The translations under genes and the position numbers were made by a program. A DNA stretch of 64,000 nucleotides from an uncultured Pontibacter sp. Its GTDB lineage: Bacteria > Bacteroidota > Bacteroidia > Cytophagales > Hymenobacteraceae. Shown here piece after piece: positions 37,498-46,230 of the stretch. The DNA lies in NCBI RefSeq assembly GCF_947499215.1, contig NZ_CANMNI010000001.1, positions 1,693,523 to 1,757,522 on the forward strand. The letters are read 5' to 3'. Within the stretch, counting starts at the first letter, position 1; each line of letters begins with the position of its first letter. The notes beneath the pieces are model-generated. The model did no database searches. It saw only the letters and a list, made by a program, of their open reading frames with translations, and was not told the DNA's origin.

Positions 37498-38844
37498 ATG
37501 GGAATCAAGATATTAACCGAACATATTAACGTACCGGGTATCGAAACCTTGGAGGTGTATCGTAAGCATGGCGGCTACCGCTCGGTAGAGAAAGCCATCA
37601 AAACGATGACGCCGGACGAGGTGGTGGAAGAAGTGAAGACATCGGGCCTGCGTGGTCGTGGTGGCGCTGGCTTCCCGGCCGGTATGAAGTGGAGCTTTTT
37701 GGCGAAGCCAGAAGGCGTTCCGCGTTACTTAGTTTGCAACGCCGACGAATCGGAGCCGGGTACTTTCAAGGACCGTGTGTTCATGGAGAAAAACCCGCAC
37801 GCCCTGATCGAAGGTATGATTACATCGAGCTATGCGCTGGGTGCGAATACGTCTTATATCTACATCCGCGGTGAGCTATTGTTCATCCTGCGCATTCTGG
37901 AGAAAGCAATCGCTGAAGCGTATGCAGCCGGTTTGCTCGGCAAGAACATTCTGGGTTCAGGTTACGACCTAGACCTGCATGTAGCACCGGGTGGTGGTGC
38001 GTACATCTGCGGTGAGGAAACCGCCCTGTTGGAATCACTGGAAGGCAAGCGTGGCAACCCGCGTAACAAGCCGCCATTCCCAGCGGTGAAAGGTCTTTTC
38101 CAGTCACCAACAGTGGTAAACAACGTGGAGACCATCGCTTCTGTGCCGTGGATTGTAAACAACACGGGTGCAGAGTATGCCAAAATAGGTATAGGCCGTA
38201 GCACGGGTACCAAGCTGATTTCTGCCAGCGGTAACATCAACCGTCCGGGCGTGTATGAAATCGACTTGGGTGTTCCGGTAGAGGAGTTTATCTACTCTGA
38301 CGAGTACTGCGGTGGTATCTGGAAAGGCAAACAACTGAAGGCCGTTGTGCCGGGAGGTTCTTCTGTTCCGATTCTACCAGCTGACCTGATTTTGAAAACA
38401 GCTGCAGGCGAGCAACGCCTGATGACGTACGAATCGCTGTCTGACGGTGGTTTCGTGAGCGGCTCTATGCTGGGTTCAGGTGCCTTTATCGTGTTCGACG
38501 AAGACCAGTGCATCGTGCGTAACACGTGGAACTATGCCCGCTTCTACCACCACGAGTCATGCGGACAGTGCAGCCCTTGCCGCGAAGGTACAGGCTGGAT
38601 GGAGCGCGTGTTGCACCGCATCGAGCACGGTCACGGACATCAGCAGGACATTGATCTGTTGGTTAGCGTAGCCAAGCAAATCGAAGGTAACACCATTTGT
38701 CCGCTAGGTGACGCAGCAGCTTGGCCAGTAGCCAGCGCGATTCGTCACTTCCGCGAGGAGTTCGAGTGGCACATCAAACACCCGCAAGAAGCTACGGCTC
38801 CGGGCGCGGTGTACAGAGGACAGTTAGCAGCAGCTACTGTATAA
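37498..38844 (+). CDS. nuoF: NADH-quinone oxidoreductase subunit F
   Basis: A 448-residue subunit with the NADH and FMN sites and [4Fe-4S] cluster N3. The FMN loop GRGGAGFPAGMKW and the NADH/FMN motif CNADESEPGTFKDR are present. The cluster ligands are in ESCGQCSPCREGTGWM with the fourth Cys in NTICPLGDAAAWP. The length is normal. It lies between nuoE and nuoG. Confidence 0.97.
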   Translation: MGIKILTEHINVPGIETLEVYRKHGGYRSVEKAIKTMTPDEVVEEVKTSGLRGRGGAGFPAGMKWSFLAKPEGVPRYLVCNADESEPGTFKDRVFMEKNPHALIEGMITSSYALGANTSYIYIRGELLFILRILEKAIAEAYAAGLLGKNILGSGYDLDLHVAPGGGAYICGEETALLESLEGKRGNPRNKPPFPAVKGLFQSPTVVNNVETIASVPWIVNNTGAEYAKIGIGRSTGTKLISASGNINRPGVYEIDLGVPVEEFIYSDEYCGGIWKGKQLKAVVPGGSSVPILPADLILKTAAGEQRLMTYESLSDGGFVSGSMLGSGAFIVFDEDQCIVRNTWNYARFYHHESCGQCSPCREGTGWMERVLHRIEHGHGHQQDIDLLVSVAKQIEGNTICPLGDAAAWPVASAIRHFREEFEWHIKHPQEATAPGAVYRGQLAAATV

Positions 38845-38903
38845 TTTAAAGTTAAATTAACTGCTCACTATACCTTGGTTGGTGAGCTTTGGATAAAATT
38901 AAG

Positions 38904-39884
38904 ATGGCTAAAATAACATTTGACGGCATCGAGGTAGAGGTTGAAGATGGAACTACCATCCTGCAGGCCGCCCGTAAAATCGGTGGTGATGTAGTGCCCC
39001 CTGCCATGTGCTTTTATACCCCGCTGAAAGGCAGTGGCGGTAAGTGCCGTGTGTGCCTGGTGAAGGTAACACAGGGTTCTGCCCGCGACCCACGCCCTAT
39101 GCCTAAACTGGTCGCTTCGTGCATCACGCCAGTACAGGACGGCATGGTGGTGGAAAACACAACCAACGAAGATGTACTGAACGCCCGCAAGGGTATCGTA
39201 GAGATGTTGCTCATCAACCACCCTCTGGATTGCCCTGTGTGCGACCAGGCCGGTGAGTGTGACCTGCAGAACCTGTCCTACGAGCACGGTGTGAGCGCTA
39301 CGCGTTACGAAGAGCCGCGCCGTACTTTCGACAAAGTAGATTTGGGTCCCTACATCCAGCTGCACATGACGCGTTGCATTCTGTGCTACCGTTGCGTGTA
39401 CACCGCCGATCAGATCACCGAGAAGCGTGTACATGGTGTACTGGGCCGTGGTGACGCAGCTGAGATTGGTACGTACATAGAGAACGTGATTGACAACGAT
39501 TTCTCCGGAAACGTGATCGACGTGTGCCCGGTAGGTGCTTTGACAGACAAGACGTGGCGCTTTAAGAACCGTGTGTGGTTTACGAAGCCGATGAATGCAC
39601 ACCGCGACTGCCCTACCTGCAGCGGCAAAGTAACGCTTTGGGGCCGTGGTGACACGGTGCTTCGCGTAACTGCCCGCAAGGACGAGTACGCCGAGGTGGA
39701 AGAATTCATCTGCAACACGTGCCGTTTCGACAAGAAAGAGATGAGCGACTGGACCATCGAAGGACCGCGCCACATCGACAGAGGTTCTGTTATCTCGGCT
39801 AACCACTACGAATTGCCAGTGGTGAACGTGCCGATTGTGCCGAACCTGCCTAAATCTACTGTTAAAAAAATGCCAACGGAATAA
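38904..39884 (+). CDS. nuoG: NADH-quinone oxidoreductase subunit G, short form
   Basis: 326 residues from the ATG at 38904 (a TTG at 38889 is in frame upstream but MAKITFDG is the natural start). The N-terminal [2Fe-2S] ferredoxin domain (AMCFY ... KCRVCL ... SC), the His/Cys cluster (HPLDCPVCDQAGECDL) and a [4Fe-4S] site (RCILCYRC ... VCPVGAL) are intact, so the chain N1b, N5, N4 can work. The large molybdopterin-type domain of the 700-900-residue NuoG proteins is missing. In its place there is a short tail with Cys236xxCys239 and Cys270xxCys273. It ends 3 nt before nuoH. Confidence 0.95.
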   Translation: MAKITFDGIEVEVEDGTTILQAARKIGGDVVPPAMCFYTPLKGSGGKCRVCLVKVTQGSARDPRPMPKLVASCITPVQDGMVVENTTNEDVLNARKGIVEMLLINHPLDCPVCDQAGECDLQNLSYEHGVSATRYEEPRRTFDKVDLGPYIQLHMTRCILCYRCVYTADQITEKRVHGVLGRGDAAEIGTYIENVIDNDFSGNVIDVCPVGALTDKTWRFKNRVWFTKPMNAHRDCPTCSGKVTLWGRGDTVLRVTARKDEYAEVEEFICNTCRFDKKEMSDWTIEGPRHIDRGSVISANHYELPVVNVPIVPNLPKSTVKKMPTE

Positions 39885-39887
39885 AGC

Positions 39888-40949
39888 ATGGATTCTGTAG
39901 TTCTCATATACAAGGGTATTTACATTCTGGCCATTTTCGGTATTTCGTTACTGATTGCGACCTACTCGACTTACTTTGAGCGTAAGATTGCCGCTTTCAT
40001 TCAGGACCGTGTAGGCCCGAACAGAGCGGGTCCGATGGGTTTGCTGCAGCCACTGGCTGACGCCGGCAAACTGTTCTTCAAAGAAGAATTTATACCTGCC
40101 AAAGCGAACAAGGTACTCTTCATTCTGGGTCCGGGGATAGCCATGCTGGTGGCGGCCATGTCAAGTGCGGTAATTCCGTTTGGGGATACGCTAATTCTAG
40201 GAGAAACGACCTTTGACCTGATTGCCATTGACGTAAACATCGGTGTGCTTTACATTTTTGGTGTAGTGTCGTTGGGTGTGTACGGCCTGATGATTGGTGG
40301 TTGGGCATCGAATAACAAGTTCTCCTTGCTGGGCGCTATCCGTGCCGCATCGCAGAACATTTCGTACGAACTGGCCATGGGTCTGTCGCTGATTGCGGTG
40401 CTCATGTTGAGCGGCTCGCTGTCGCTGAAAGTGATTGCAGAGCAACAGGCTGGCTTTAACTGGAACATCTGGTACCAGCCGCTGGGCTTCCTGATTTTCC
40501 TAATTTGTGCCTTTGCAGAGACGAACAGAACACCATTTGACTTACCTGAATCAGAAGCAGAACTGATTGGCGGTTACCACACAGAGTATAGTTCCATGAA
40601 ACTGGGTATGTACCTGTTTGCGGAGTATATCAACATCTTTGTGGTGTCGGCTGTGATGGCGACGCTTTACTTTGGTGCTTACAACTTCCCATTCATGGAT
40701 AACCTGCGCAATGCGTTTGATGACCCTGTTTTGGGCAACAACGTGGTAACAATACTAGGTGTGGGTGTGATGTTCGCGAAGATCTTTGCTTTCATCTTCT
40801 TCTTCATGTGGGTACGCTGGACACTGCCGCGTTTCCGTTACGACCAGTTGATGAAGCTAGGCTGGAACATTCTTATTCCGCTGGCGATTTTGAATATCCT
40901 GCTTACGGGCGGTGGCATTCTACTCTACGACTATTTTACAAAAGGATAA
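39888..40949 (+). CDS. nuoH: NADH-quinone oxidoreductase subunit H
   Basis: A 353-residue membrane subunit with eight to nine helices that joins the peripheral and membrane arms and opens the quinone channel. The loop FERKIAAFIQDRVGPNRAGPMGLLQPLADAGKLFFKEE is the family signature, and AETNRTPFDLPESEAELIGGYHTEYSSMK is the conserved acidic loop. It has the normal length. Confidence 0.97.
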   Translation: MDSVVLIYKGIYILAIFGISLLIATYSTYFERKIAAFIQDRVGPNRAGPMGLLQPLADAGKLFFKEEFIPAKANKVLFILGPGIAMLVAAMSSAVIPFGDTLILGETTFDLIAIDVNIGVLYIFGVVSLGVYGLMIGGWASNNKFSLLGAIRAASQNISYELAMGLSLIAVLMLSGSLSLKVIAEQQAGFNWNIWYQPLGFLIFLICAFAETNRTPFDLPESEAELIGGYHTEYSSMKLGMYLFAEYINIFVVSAVMATLYFGAYNFPFMDNLRNAFDDPVLGNNVVTILGVGVMFAKIFAFIFFFMWVRWTLPRFRYDQLMKLGWNILIPLAILNILLTGGGILLYDYFTKG

Positions 40950-41022
40950 CGACATTTGAATGCTGCCTTGCTTTGCGCTGTTGTAGACAGACAGTATAGA
41001 CAGTAATCATAATCGAGATACA

Positions 41023-41532
41023 ATGGAACCACTATCGAATAGAAAAAAGAACGTAGCACAAAAGGAGATGACGCTTTCGGAGCGCATGTACTTGCCTGCT
41101 ATCGCTCAAGGTTTGGGAATTACGATAAAGCACTTCTTCAAGAAGAAAGCGACAATAAACTACCCGGAGGAGACGCGTTCGCGCAGCGAAATCTGGCGCG
41201 GCCTGCACGTGCTGAAGCGCGACGAGAACGGCGCCGAGCGTTGCACGGCCTGTGGTCTGTGCGCCGTGGCCTGCCCTGCTGAAGCCATCACGATGACGGC
41301 TGGTGAGCGCAAAAAAGGGGAAGAGCACCTGTACCGCGAAGAAAAGTACGCCGTAACCTACGAAATCAACATGCTGCGTTGCATTTTCTGTGGTCTGTGT
41401 GAAGAAGCCTGCCCTAAGGCTGCTATCTTCCTGCAGGACGACAAATTAGCACCAGCCCGTTACGAGCGCGACGAATTCATTTACGGCAAAGACCGCTTGG
41501 TAGAACCGTTAAAAACCACTGAAACCAAATAA
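41023..41532 (+). CDS. nuoI: NADH-quinone oxidoreductase subunit I
   Basis: A 169-residue ferredoxin-like subunit carrying clusters N6a and N6b. The ligands are Cys74, 77, 80 and 84 (CTACGLCAVACP) and Cys120, 123, 126 and 130 (CIFCGLCEEACP). The N-terminal 40 residues contain the membrane-surface helix (LPAIAQGLGITIKHFF). It overlaps nothing and is 4 nt before nuoJ. Confidence 0.96.
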   Translation: MEPLSNRKKNVAQKEMTLSERMYLPAIAQGLGITIKHFFKKKATINYPEETRSRSEIWRGLHVLKRDENGAERCTACGLCAVACPAEAITMTAGERKKGEEHLYREEKYAVTYEINMLRCIFCGLCEEACPKAAIFLQDDKLAPARYERDEFIYGKDRLVEPLKTTETK

Positions 41533-41536
41533 TCCG

Positions 41537-42055
41537 ATGACAGAAAGTCTGTTTTTCTTCTTTGCATCGCTAACGCTGCTTTGCGCTGTAATGGTAGTTA
41601 TTTCCAAGAACCCCGTGTACAGCGTTATCTTCCTGATTCTGACATTTTTCACTATATCAGCGCACTACATCCTGTTAAACGCCCAGTTCTTGGCGGCAGT
41701 GAACATCATCGTGTATGCGGGCGCCATCATGGTACTTTTCCTGTTCGTACTGATGTTCATCAACACAGGTAAAAACGTGGAAGGCACCATCAAACAAAAT
41801 GTACTAGCCAAAATAGCGGGTACTGTAGCTGGTGGCTTGCTATTCACGGTATTGGTAGCGGCTCTAAAAGACGTAACACTTGGCAACCCAGACCCAGCCA
41901 CCTTCAATTCGCAGGTAGGTATGGTAGAGAACTTGGGCAAGGTGCTTTTCACGAAGTACATGCTGCCGTTCCAGTTAGTAGCGGTGCTGTTTCTGGTGTC
42001 AATGGTAGGTGCTGTGATGATAGGTAAGAGAGAAGCGGGAGAACAGAACTTCTAA
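41537..42055 (+). CDS. nuoJ: NADH-quinone oxidoreductase subunit J
   Basis: A 172-residue membrane subunit with five helices. The third helix region NIIVYAGAIMVLFLFVLMFIN is the family signature containing the pi-bulge helix of the proton path. A terminator follows 26 nt after the stop, which ends the first half of the split nuo locus. Confidence 0.95.
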   Translation: MTESLFFFFASLTLLCAVMVVISKNPVYSVIFLILTFFTISAHYILLNAQFLAAVNIIVYAGAIMVLFLFVLMFINTGKNVEGTIKQNVLAKIAGTVAGGLLFTVLVAALKDVTLGNPDPATFNSQVGMVENLGKVLFTKYMLPFQLVAVLFLVSMVGAVMIGKREAGEQNF

Positions 42056-42080
42056 GTGAGGTATAGTTTAAGAGATTGAG

Positions 42081-42108
42081 AAAGCCAGCGCTGTGAAGTG
42101 CTGGCTTT
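42081..42108 (+). terminator. terminator after nuoJ
   Basis: A 12-bp stem (AAAGCCAGCGCT with AGTGCTGGCTTT, one G-T pair) with a GTGA loop is followed by TTTTTG. It would stop most transcription from the nuoA promoter before nuoK. The stem is almost the same as the aspS terminator at 49564-49591. Confidence 0.88.
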
Positions 42109-42121
42109 TTTTGTTTAACCT

Positions 42122-42153
42122 TCCCCCGACCCCTCCTAAAAACAGGAGGGGGA
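42122..42153 (-). repeat. diverged copy of the CCCCTCC/GGAGGGG repeat
   Basis: A hairpin-forming CCCCTCCT ... AGGAGGGG segment in the nuoJ-nuoK gap. Read on the minus strand it resembles the copies at 49453 and 62984 but with a longer loop. Confidence 0.4.
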
Positions 42154-42249
42154 ACTATGCACGATTGTCATCCCCCTGCCCCCCTTCGAAGGTGGACTTT
42201 TTCTGTAATTGCCAACACACAGGTACAAGTCTTATAGTTTTTATAATGC

Positions 42250-42404
42250 ACCACTGGCACGCATTGAAAGAGCAACTCGCGCACAAGCTACAAAGCAGAT
42301 AACTGTGCAAGGTGCACTAAATGACACTCCACTGTTTGAGCGGTCAGCGAGTTTGGAGAGTCTTGACTTTTTTGCTCACTTTTTGTGTCAAGACAAAAAG
42401 TGAG
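42250..42404 (+). repeat. 155-bp dispersed repeat, copy A
   Basis: It aligns in inverted orientation with 49256-49411. The best conserved part is 42328-42404, containing CCACTGTTTGAGCG, TCAGCGAGTTTGGA and a T-rich run before an AAAAAGTGAG end; a short frame through it reads SLDFFAHFLCQDKK. The rest of the 42.05-42.5 kb gap holds no gene that I can support. Confidence 0.7.
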
Positions 42405-42509
42405 TGCCCGCCGCACAGGCGAAGCAATGAAATAAGGCAAGTTGCCTAACATAATAGCTGCCCCTACAAAGCAAGGTGATAGCTCAAGTTAAAGATATAG
42501 AATCCGCGA

Positions 42510-43553
42510 CTAATCTACACTCAGCAACACCTCCAACAATTCCGATCCCCCCATATCATCATCCGAAACCACTACCAGCCTATACCTTCCCCTCCCTTCC
42601 CGCTTCTGCACAACCAGCGATTCTGCCTTGCCGGTATAAGGATCGGCTTGAAGTATCAGTGTGGCGGGCACATCCAAAGTATCCTGCTTGCCAATCCATG
42701 AAAAGGGGATGTAGCCGATGTAGCTGCCGAGCACTTCACCGTCAGCGTAAGCATCGTTGGTATCTTCTAAGGACGCGGTGAAGAACAGTTTGTCGTCATA
42801 CACATAGGCTCCAGAAAAACCAGCTTGTAGGTTGTTGATGTCGGGCAGGCGGAAATAGCTAAGCTCTGGCTGAGGGGGTTGAGCGTTAGCTTCTTCTAAG
42901 AGATAAGGTATAAACTCTGACAAGCGGTAGGAAATCAGCACATTCTGACCAGTGCCGATAGCTCGTTGCAATAAATAGAGCTTGCCGTGGCCTGCCGCTA
43001 CGCCCTCAATGTTGAGCAAGCTGCCGCCTAAGGTATCGGATTTTTGCTCTAGCTGTTGATAGAGCTTGTCAATATTGATTGTCTTGGCTCCGTGTGCGCC
43101 CGCTCCTTCACGGCAAATATCATCGCCGCAGATGTTGTACAGGTAAGCCTTGCGGCGGGCGGGAGCCGAGCCGGAGCCCATCATTAACAGGTAAGGCTTG
43201 CCTTGATGCTGCAAGAGCGTTATCCCTTCCAAATCAGCTTTATCGGCTTTGGCTACACGGCCGTTTTCAAAGCCTGCCGTGTCGAAAATAGCCTCTTGTG
43301 ATTCTAACCGAAAGTTTTTGTCTAAGCGATACAGGTAGGGCGAATCATCTCCGACTACATAATAATGGTCGCCCAGCATTTCGAGGCCCGAAGCGGAGGG
43401 CAGGGTATCGTAGTGCAGCTGTTGTGTAATGGTAGCTTTCATGTTGCGTTCAGGTATAGCGGACTCGTTATTTAAAAGAGCGGCAGGCTGCTGGCATGAA
43501 TGCAACAACAGCGAGAGCAAGGCAAGGTATAAGAAACCTAAAAATCGATTCAT
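42510..43553 (-). CDS. lipoprotein of unknown function, beta-propeller-like, inside the nuo locus
   Basis: 347 residues from the ATG at 43553, which begins a lipoprotein signal (FLYLALLSLLLHSC). The open frame continues 58 codons upstream but that part has no protein-like features. The body has repeated strand motifs: PSASGLEMLGDHYYVVGDDSPYLYRLD, KADLEGITLLQHQGKPYLLMMGSGS, LLNIEGVAAGHGKLYLLQRA and GFSGAYVYDDKLFFTASLE. These suggest a propeller related to phytase-like or DUF6929-type proteins; the family name is tentative. It lies on the opposite strand between nuoJ and nuoK, so it has no evident link to complex I and is best seen as an insertion. Confidence 0.78.
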   Translation of the reverse strand: MNRFLGFLYLALLSLLLHSCQQPAALLNNESAIPERNMKATITQQLHYDTLPSASGLEMLGDHYYVVGDDSPYLYRLDKNFRLESQEAIFDTAGFENGRVAKADKADLEGITLLQHQGKPYLLMMGSGSAPARRKAYLYNICGDDICREGAGAHGAKTINIDKLYQQLEQKSDTLGGSLLNIEGVAAGHGKLYLLQRAIGTGQNVLISYRLSEFIPYLLEEANAQPPQPELSYFRLPDINNLQAGFSGAYVYDDKLFFTASLEDTNDAYADGEVLGSYIGYIPFSWIGKQDTLDVPATLILQADPYTGKAESLVVQKREGRGRYRLVVVSDDDMGGSELLEVLLSVD

Positions 43554-43795
43554 AGAAATTGAATTCAAAATAAGGTATAACGGCAGCTGATGCGAAATGA
43601 CACGAACAAGGTATAGGCTCGCTAACAGCCACGCAAGTTGACAAAAAACAATCTGCAAATAAGATTTATACCTACGCAAAAGCCTTGGTAAGGTATAGGG
43701 CAGCCTGTAACACCGAACATCCATCAACAGCCAAAATATAAATCTTCCGGGAGGGCAGGCATAAGGGAAAACTCCCCAAGAAGATTAGAAATATG
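43554..43795. other. intergenic stretch rich in AGGTATA/TATACCT
   Basis: Between the lipoprotein start and the nuoK promoter there are at least four copies of AAGGTATA or TATACCT within about 150 nt. No gene or hairpin is evident. The open frame on the minus strand here is an upstream extension of the lipoprotein gene and is probably not translated. Confidence 0.5.
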
Positions 43796-43827
43796 TTATG
43801 GATTTTACAAAAATGGGGATAACTTTG
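43796..43827 (+). promoter_or_regulatory. candidate second promoter, for nuoK-N
   Basis: TAACTTTG at 43820-43827 matches the -7 box; TTATG at 43796-43800 stands 19 nt upstream as a partial -33 match. Transcription would begin near 43832, about 50 nt before nuoK. It would restore expression of the distal nuo genes. Confidence 0.55.
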
Positions 43828-43880
43828 CGACTTGATTTCAGAATTGTAATTTACCAGTAATACGTTCAGCACCCTAGACG

Positions 43881-44210
43881 ATGAACCAAATGCCAGAGGT
43901 TATCCGGACCATCCCGCTTGAATTCTACTTATACTTCAGCACAGCCCTTTTCGCTATTGGCGTAATCGGCGTTCTCACCAGACGAAACGCGATTGTCATC
44001 TTTATGTGCGTGGAGCTGATGCTCAATGCCGTGAACATTCTTATGGTTGCTTTGTCGTCTTATCGCTCTGACCCGAACGGACAAATCTTTGTGTTCTTCA
44101 TCATGGCGGTAGCGGCGGCGGAAGTAACGGTTGGTCTGGCCATCATCGTGATGATTTACCGCAACCTGCGCACCACCGATGTGCAACTGCTGAACTACCT
44201 CAAGTGGTAG
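43881..44210 (+). CDS. nuoK: NADH-quinone oxidoreductase subunit K
   Basis: A 109-residue antiporter-like membrane subunit with three helices. Helix 2 contains CVELMLNAVNILMVAL with the essential glutamate, and helix 3 MAVAAAEVTVGLAIIVMIYRN with the second glutamate. The length is normal. It starts the second nuo segment behind its own promoter. Confidence 0.95.
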   Translation: MNQMPEVIRTIPLEFYLYFSTALFAIGVIGVLTRRNAIVIFMCVELMLNAVNILMVALSSYRSDPNGQIFVFFIMAVAAAEVTVGLAIIVMIYRNLRTTDVQLLNYLKW

Positions 44211-44256
44211 CCCATACCTTATCTAACCTGAATAGCTTAACTAAATCATACGCTAA

Positions 44257-46218
44257 ATGCAAGAAGTAGTAATGCCCATCAACAATCAGGAAATGGCGCT
44301 GCTGTGTTTGCTTGTGCCGCTCCTGCCGTTCATAGGCTTTCTGATTAACGGACTTGGTAACCGCAAATTGCCCAAGGCCCTTGTAGGTCTGCTGGGCTCT
44401 GGCACGGTGCTGGCCTCGTTTCTGATATCGGTATACCTGTTCATCGACTTCACATCCAATGGCAGCCGTCCTTACATCGTCGACCTGTACAACTGGTTCA
44501 CGGTAGGCAGCCTTGAGATTGGTTTCTCATTCATGATTGACCAGCTCACCCTGCTGATGTTGCTTATGGTGACAGGCATCGGTTTCCTGATTCATGTGTA
44601 CTCGGCCGGCTATATGAGCCACGACGAAAACTACGGCAAGTTCTTCTCTTTCCTTAACCTGTTCATGTTCTCGATGTTGCTGCTCGTGATGGGCTCTAAC
44701 TACGTGATGATGTTCGTGGGCTGGGAAGGCGTTGGTCTTTGCTCCTACCTGCTGATTGGCTTCTGGAACAAGAACCACAACTATAACAATGCCGCCAAGA
44801 AAGCCTTTATCATGAACCGTATCGGTGACTTGGGCTTCCTGCTGGGCATTTTCCTTATTTTTATCACCTTCGGCAGCGTAAGCTACCCGGAAGTGTTCCT
44901 GTCTGCTTCGCAGATGACGGGCATGACCGACAGCGGTGTGATGATTGCGATTACCATGCTCCTGTTTGTTGGTGCGATGGGTAAGAGTGCGCAGATTCCG
45001 CTCTTCACATGGCTTCCTGACGCGATGGCGGGTCCAACGCCTGTTTCGGCTCTGATTCACGCCGCGACCATGGTGACGGCGGGTATCTACATGGTGCTTC
45101 GCTCGAACGTACTGTATGTGCTGGCCCCGACTACGATGGAGTTTATCGCTATTATCGGTCTGATTACTGCTCTAGTAGCCGCTACGATTGGTCTGGCCCA
45201 AAATGACATCAAGAAAGTGCTGGCTTACTCTACCGTTTCGCAGCTGGGCTTTATGTTCCTAGCGCTGGGTGTGATGGCCTTCTCTTCTTCTATCTTCCAC
45301 GTACTCACGCACGCTTTCTTCAAGGCCCTCCTTTTCTTGGGTGCTGGTTCTGTGATTCACGCCGTGAGCAACGAACAGGACATCCGCAACATGGGTGGCC
45401 TGCGCAAGTGGCTGCCGATTACGTTCATCACCTTCCTGATTGGTACACTCGCGATTTCAGGTATACCGCCGTTTGCTGGTTTCTTCTCGAAAGACGAATT
45501 GCTGGCGCATGTGTTTGAGCACAACAAGCTGATGTGGGGATTGGGTCTGCTGGCTTCGTTCATGACCTCGTTCTACATGTTCCGCCTCCTGTTCCTGACT
45601 TTCTTCGGCAAGTTCCGCGGCACGGAAGCGCAGCGCTCGCACCTGCACGAGTCACCATCTTCTATGACCATTCCGCTGATTGTACTGGCTATCCTTTCCA
45701 CTATAGGTGGTTTCATCGGTCTGCCAGCCGTTTTCAGCGACACACATACCTTGGGTAACTTCCTGTCGCCAATCTACAACTTTGCGCGTCAGGCCAACGG
45801 TGCCGCACTGGAAGCTCCGCACATCGACCACACCACTGAATACATCCTTATGGCTGTTTCGGTAGTGGTATCGGTTATCGCCATTATCATTGCTTATGTG
45901 ATGTATGTGAAGAAAGAAACAGTGCCAGCTCCGGAAGGAACACGCCTGTCTCCTATCCACAACCTGATTTACAACAAATACTACGTCGACGAAATTTACG
46001 ACACCGTGTTCGTGCGTCCGGTAATGGCTATGTCATCGGCTTTCCACCGTTTTGTGGATGTGATTGTGGTGGACGGTATCGTGAATGGCTTCGGCAAACT
46101 GGTGATGGCAAGCGGCCGTGTGCTGCGCCTCACGCAGAGTGGCGTCATTGGCTTCTATGTGTTTGTGATGGTGGCCAGCATCGTTCTGATTCTATTTTTA
46201 AACTTCTTTATCGCTTAA
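44257..46218 (+). CDS. nuoL: NADH-quinone oxidoreductase subunit L
   Basis: A 653-residue distal proton-pumping subunit with 14-16 helices and the long lateral helix near the C-terminus. The conserved GWEGVGLCSYLLIGFW, MGKSAQIPLFTWLPDAMAGPTPVSALIHAATMVTAG and AYSTVSQLGFMFLALG are seen. An internal ATG at 44272 is an alternative start. nuoM follows after 12 nt. Confidence 0.97.
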   Translation: MQEVVMPINNQEMALLCLLVPLLPFIGFLINGLGNRKLPKALVGLLGSGTVLASFLISVYLFIDFTSNGSRPYIVDLYNWFTVGSLEIGFSFMIDQLTLLMLLMVTGIGFLIHVYSAGYMSHDENYGKFFSFLNLFMFSMLLLVMGSNYVMMFVGWEGVGLCSYLLIGFWNKNHNYNNAAKKAFIMNRIGDLGFLLGIFLIFITFGSVSYPEVFLSASQMTGMTDSGVMIAITMLLFVGAMGKSAQIPLFTWLPDAMAGPTPVSALIHAATMVTAGIYMVLRSNVLYVLAPTTMEFIAIIGLITALVAATIGLAQNDIKKVLAYSTVSQLGFMFLALGVMAFSSSIFHVLTHAFFKALLFLGAGSVIHAVSNEQDIRNMGGLRKWLPITFITFLIGTLAISGIPPFAGFFSKDELLAHVFEHNKLMWGLGLLASFMTSFYMFRLLFLTFFGKFRGTEAQRSHLHESPSSMTIPLIVLAILSTIGGFIGLPAVFSDTHTLGNFLSPIYNFARQANGAALEAPHIDHTTEYILMAVSVVVSVIAIIIAYVMYVKKETVPAPEGTRLSPIHNLIYNKYYVDEIYDTVFVRPVMAMSSAFHRFVDVIVVDGIVNGFGKLVMASGRVLRLTQSGVIGFYVFVMVASIVLILFLNFFIA

Positions 46219-46230
46219 GGTTCTAAGAAG

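Noticed and set aside
42093..42403. Short plus-strand frames after nuoJ
   Set aside because: They run through the dispersed repeats, and the end of one (SLDFFAHFLCQDKK) is simply the translated repeat core.
43554..43727. 58-codon N-terminal extension of the lipoprotein gene in the nuo locus
   Set aside because: The lipoprotein signal starts at 43553 and the extension is rich in translated AGGTATA words, so it is more likely non-coding.
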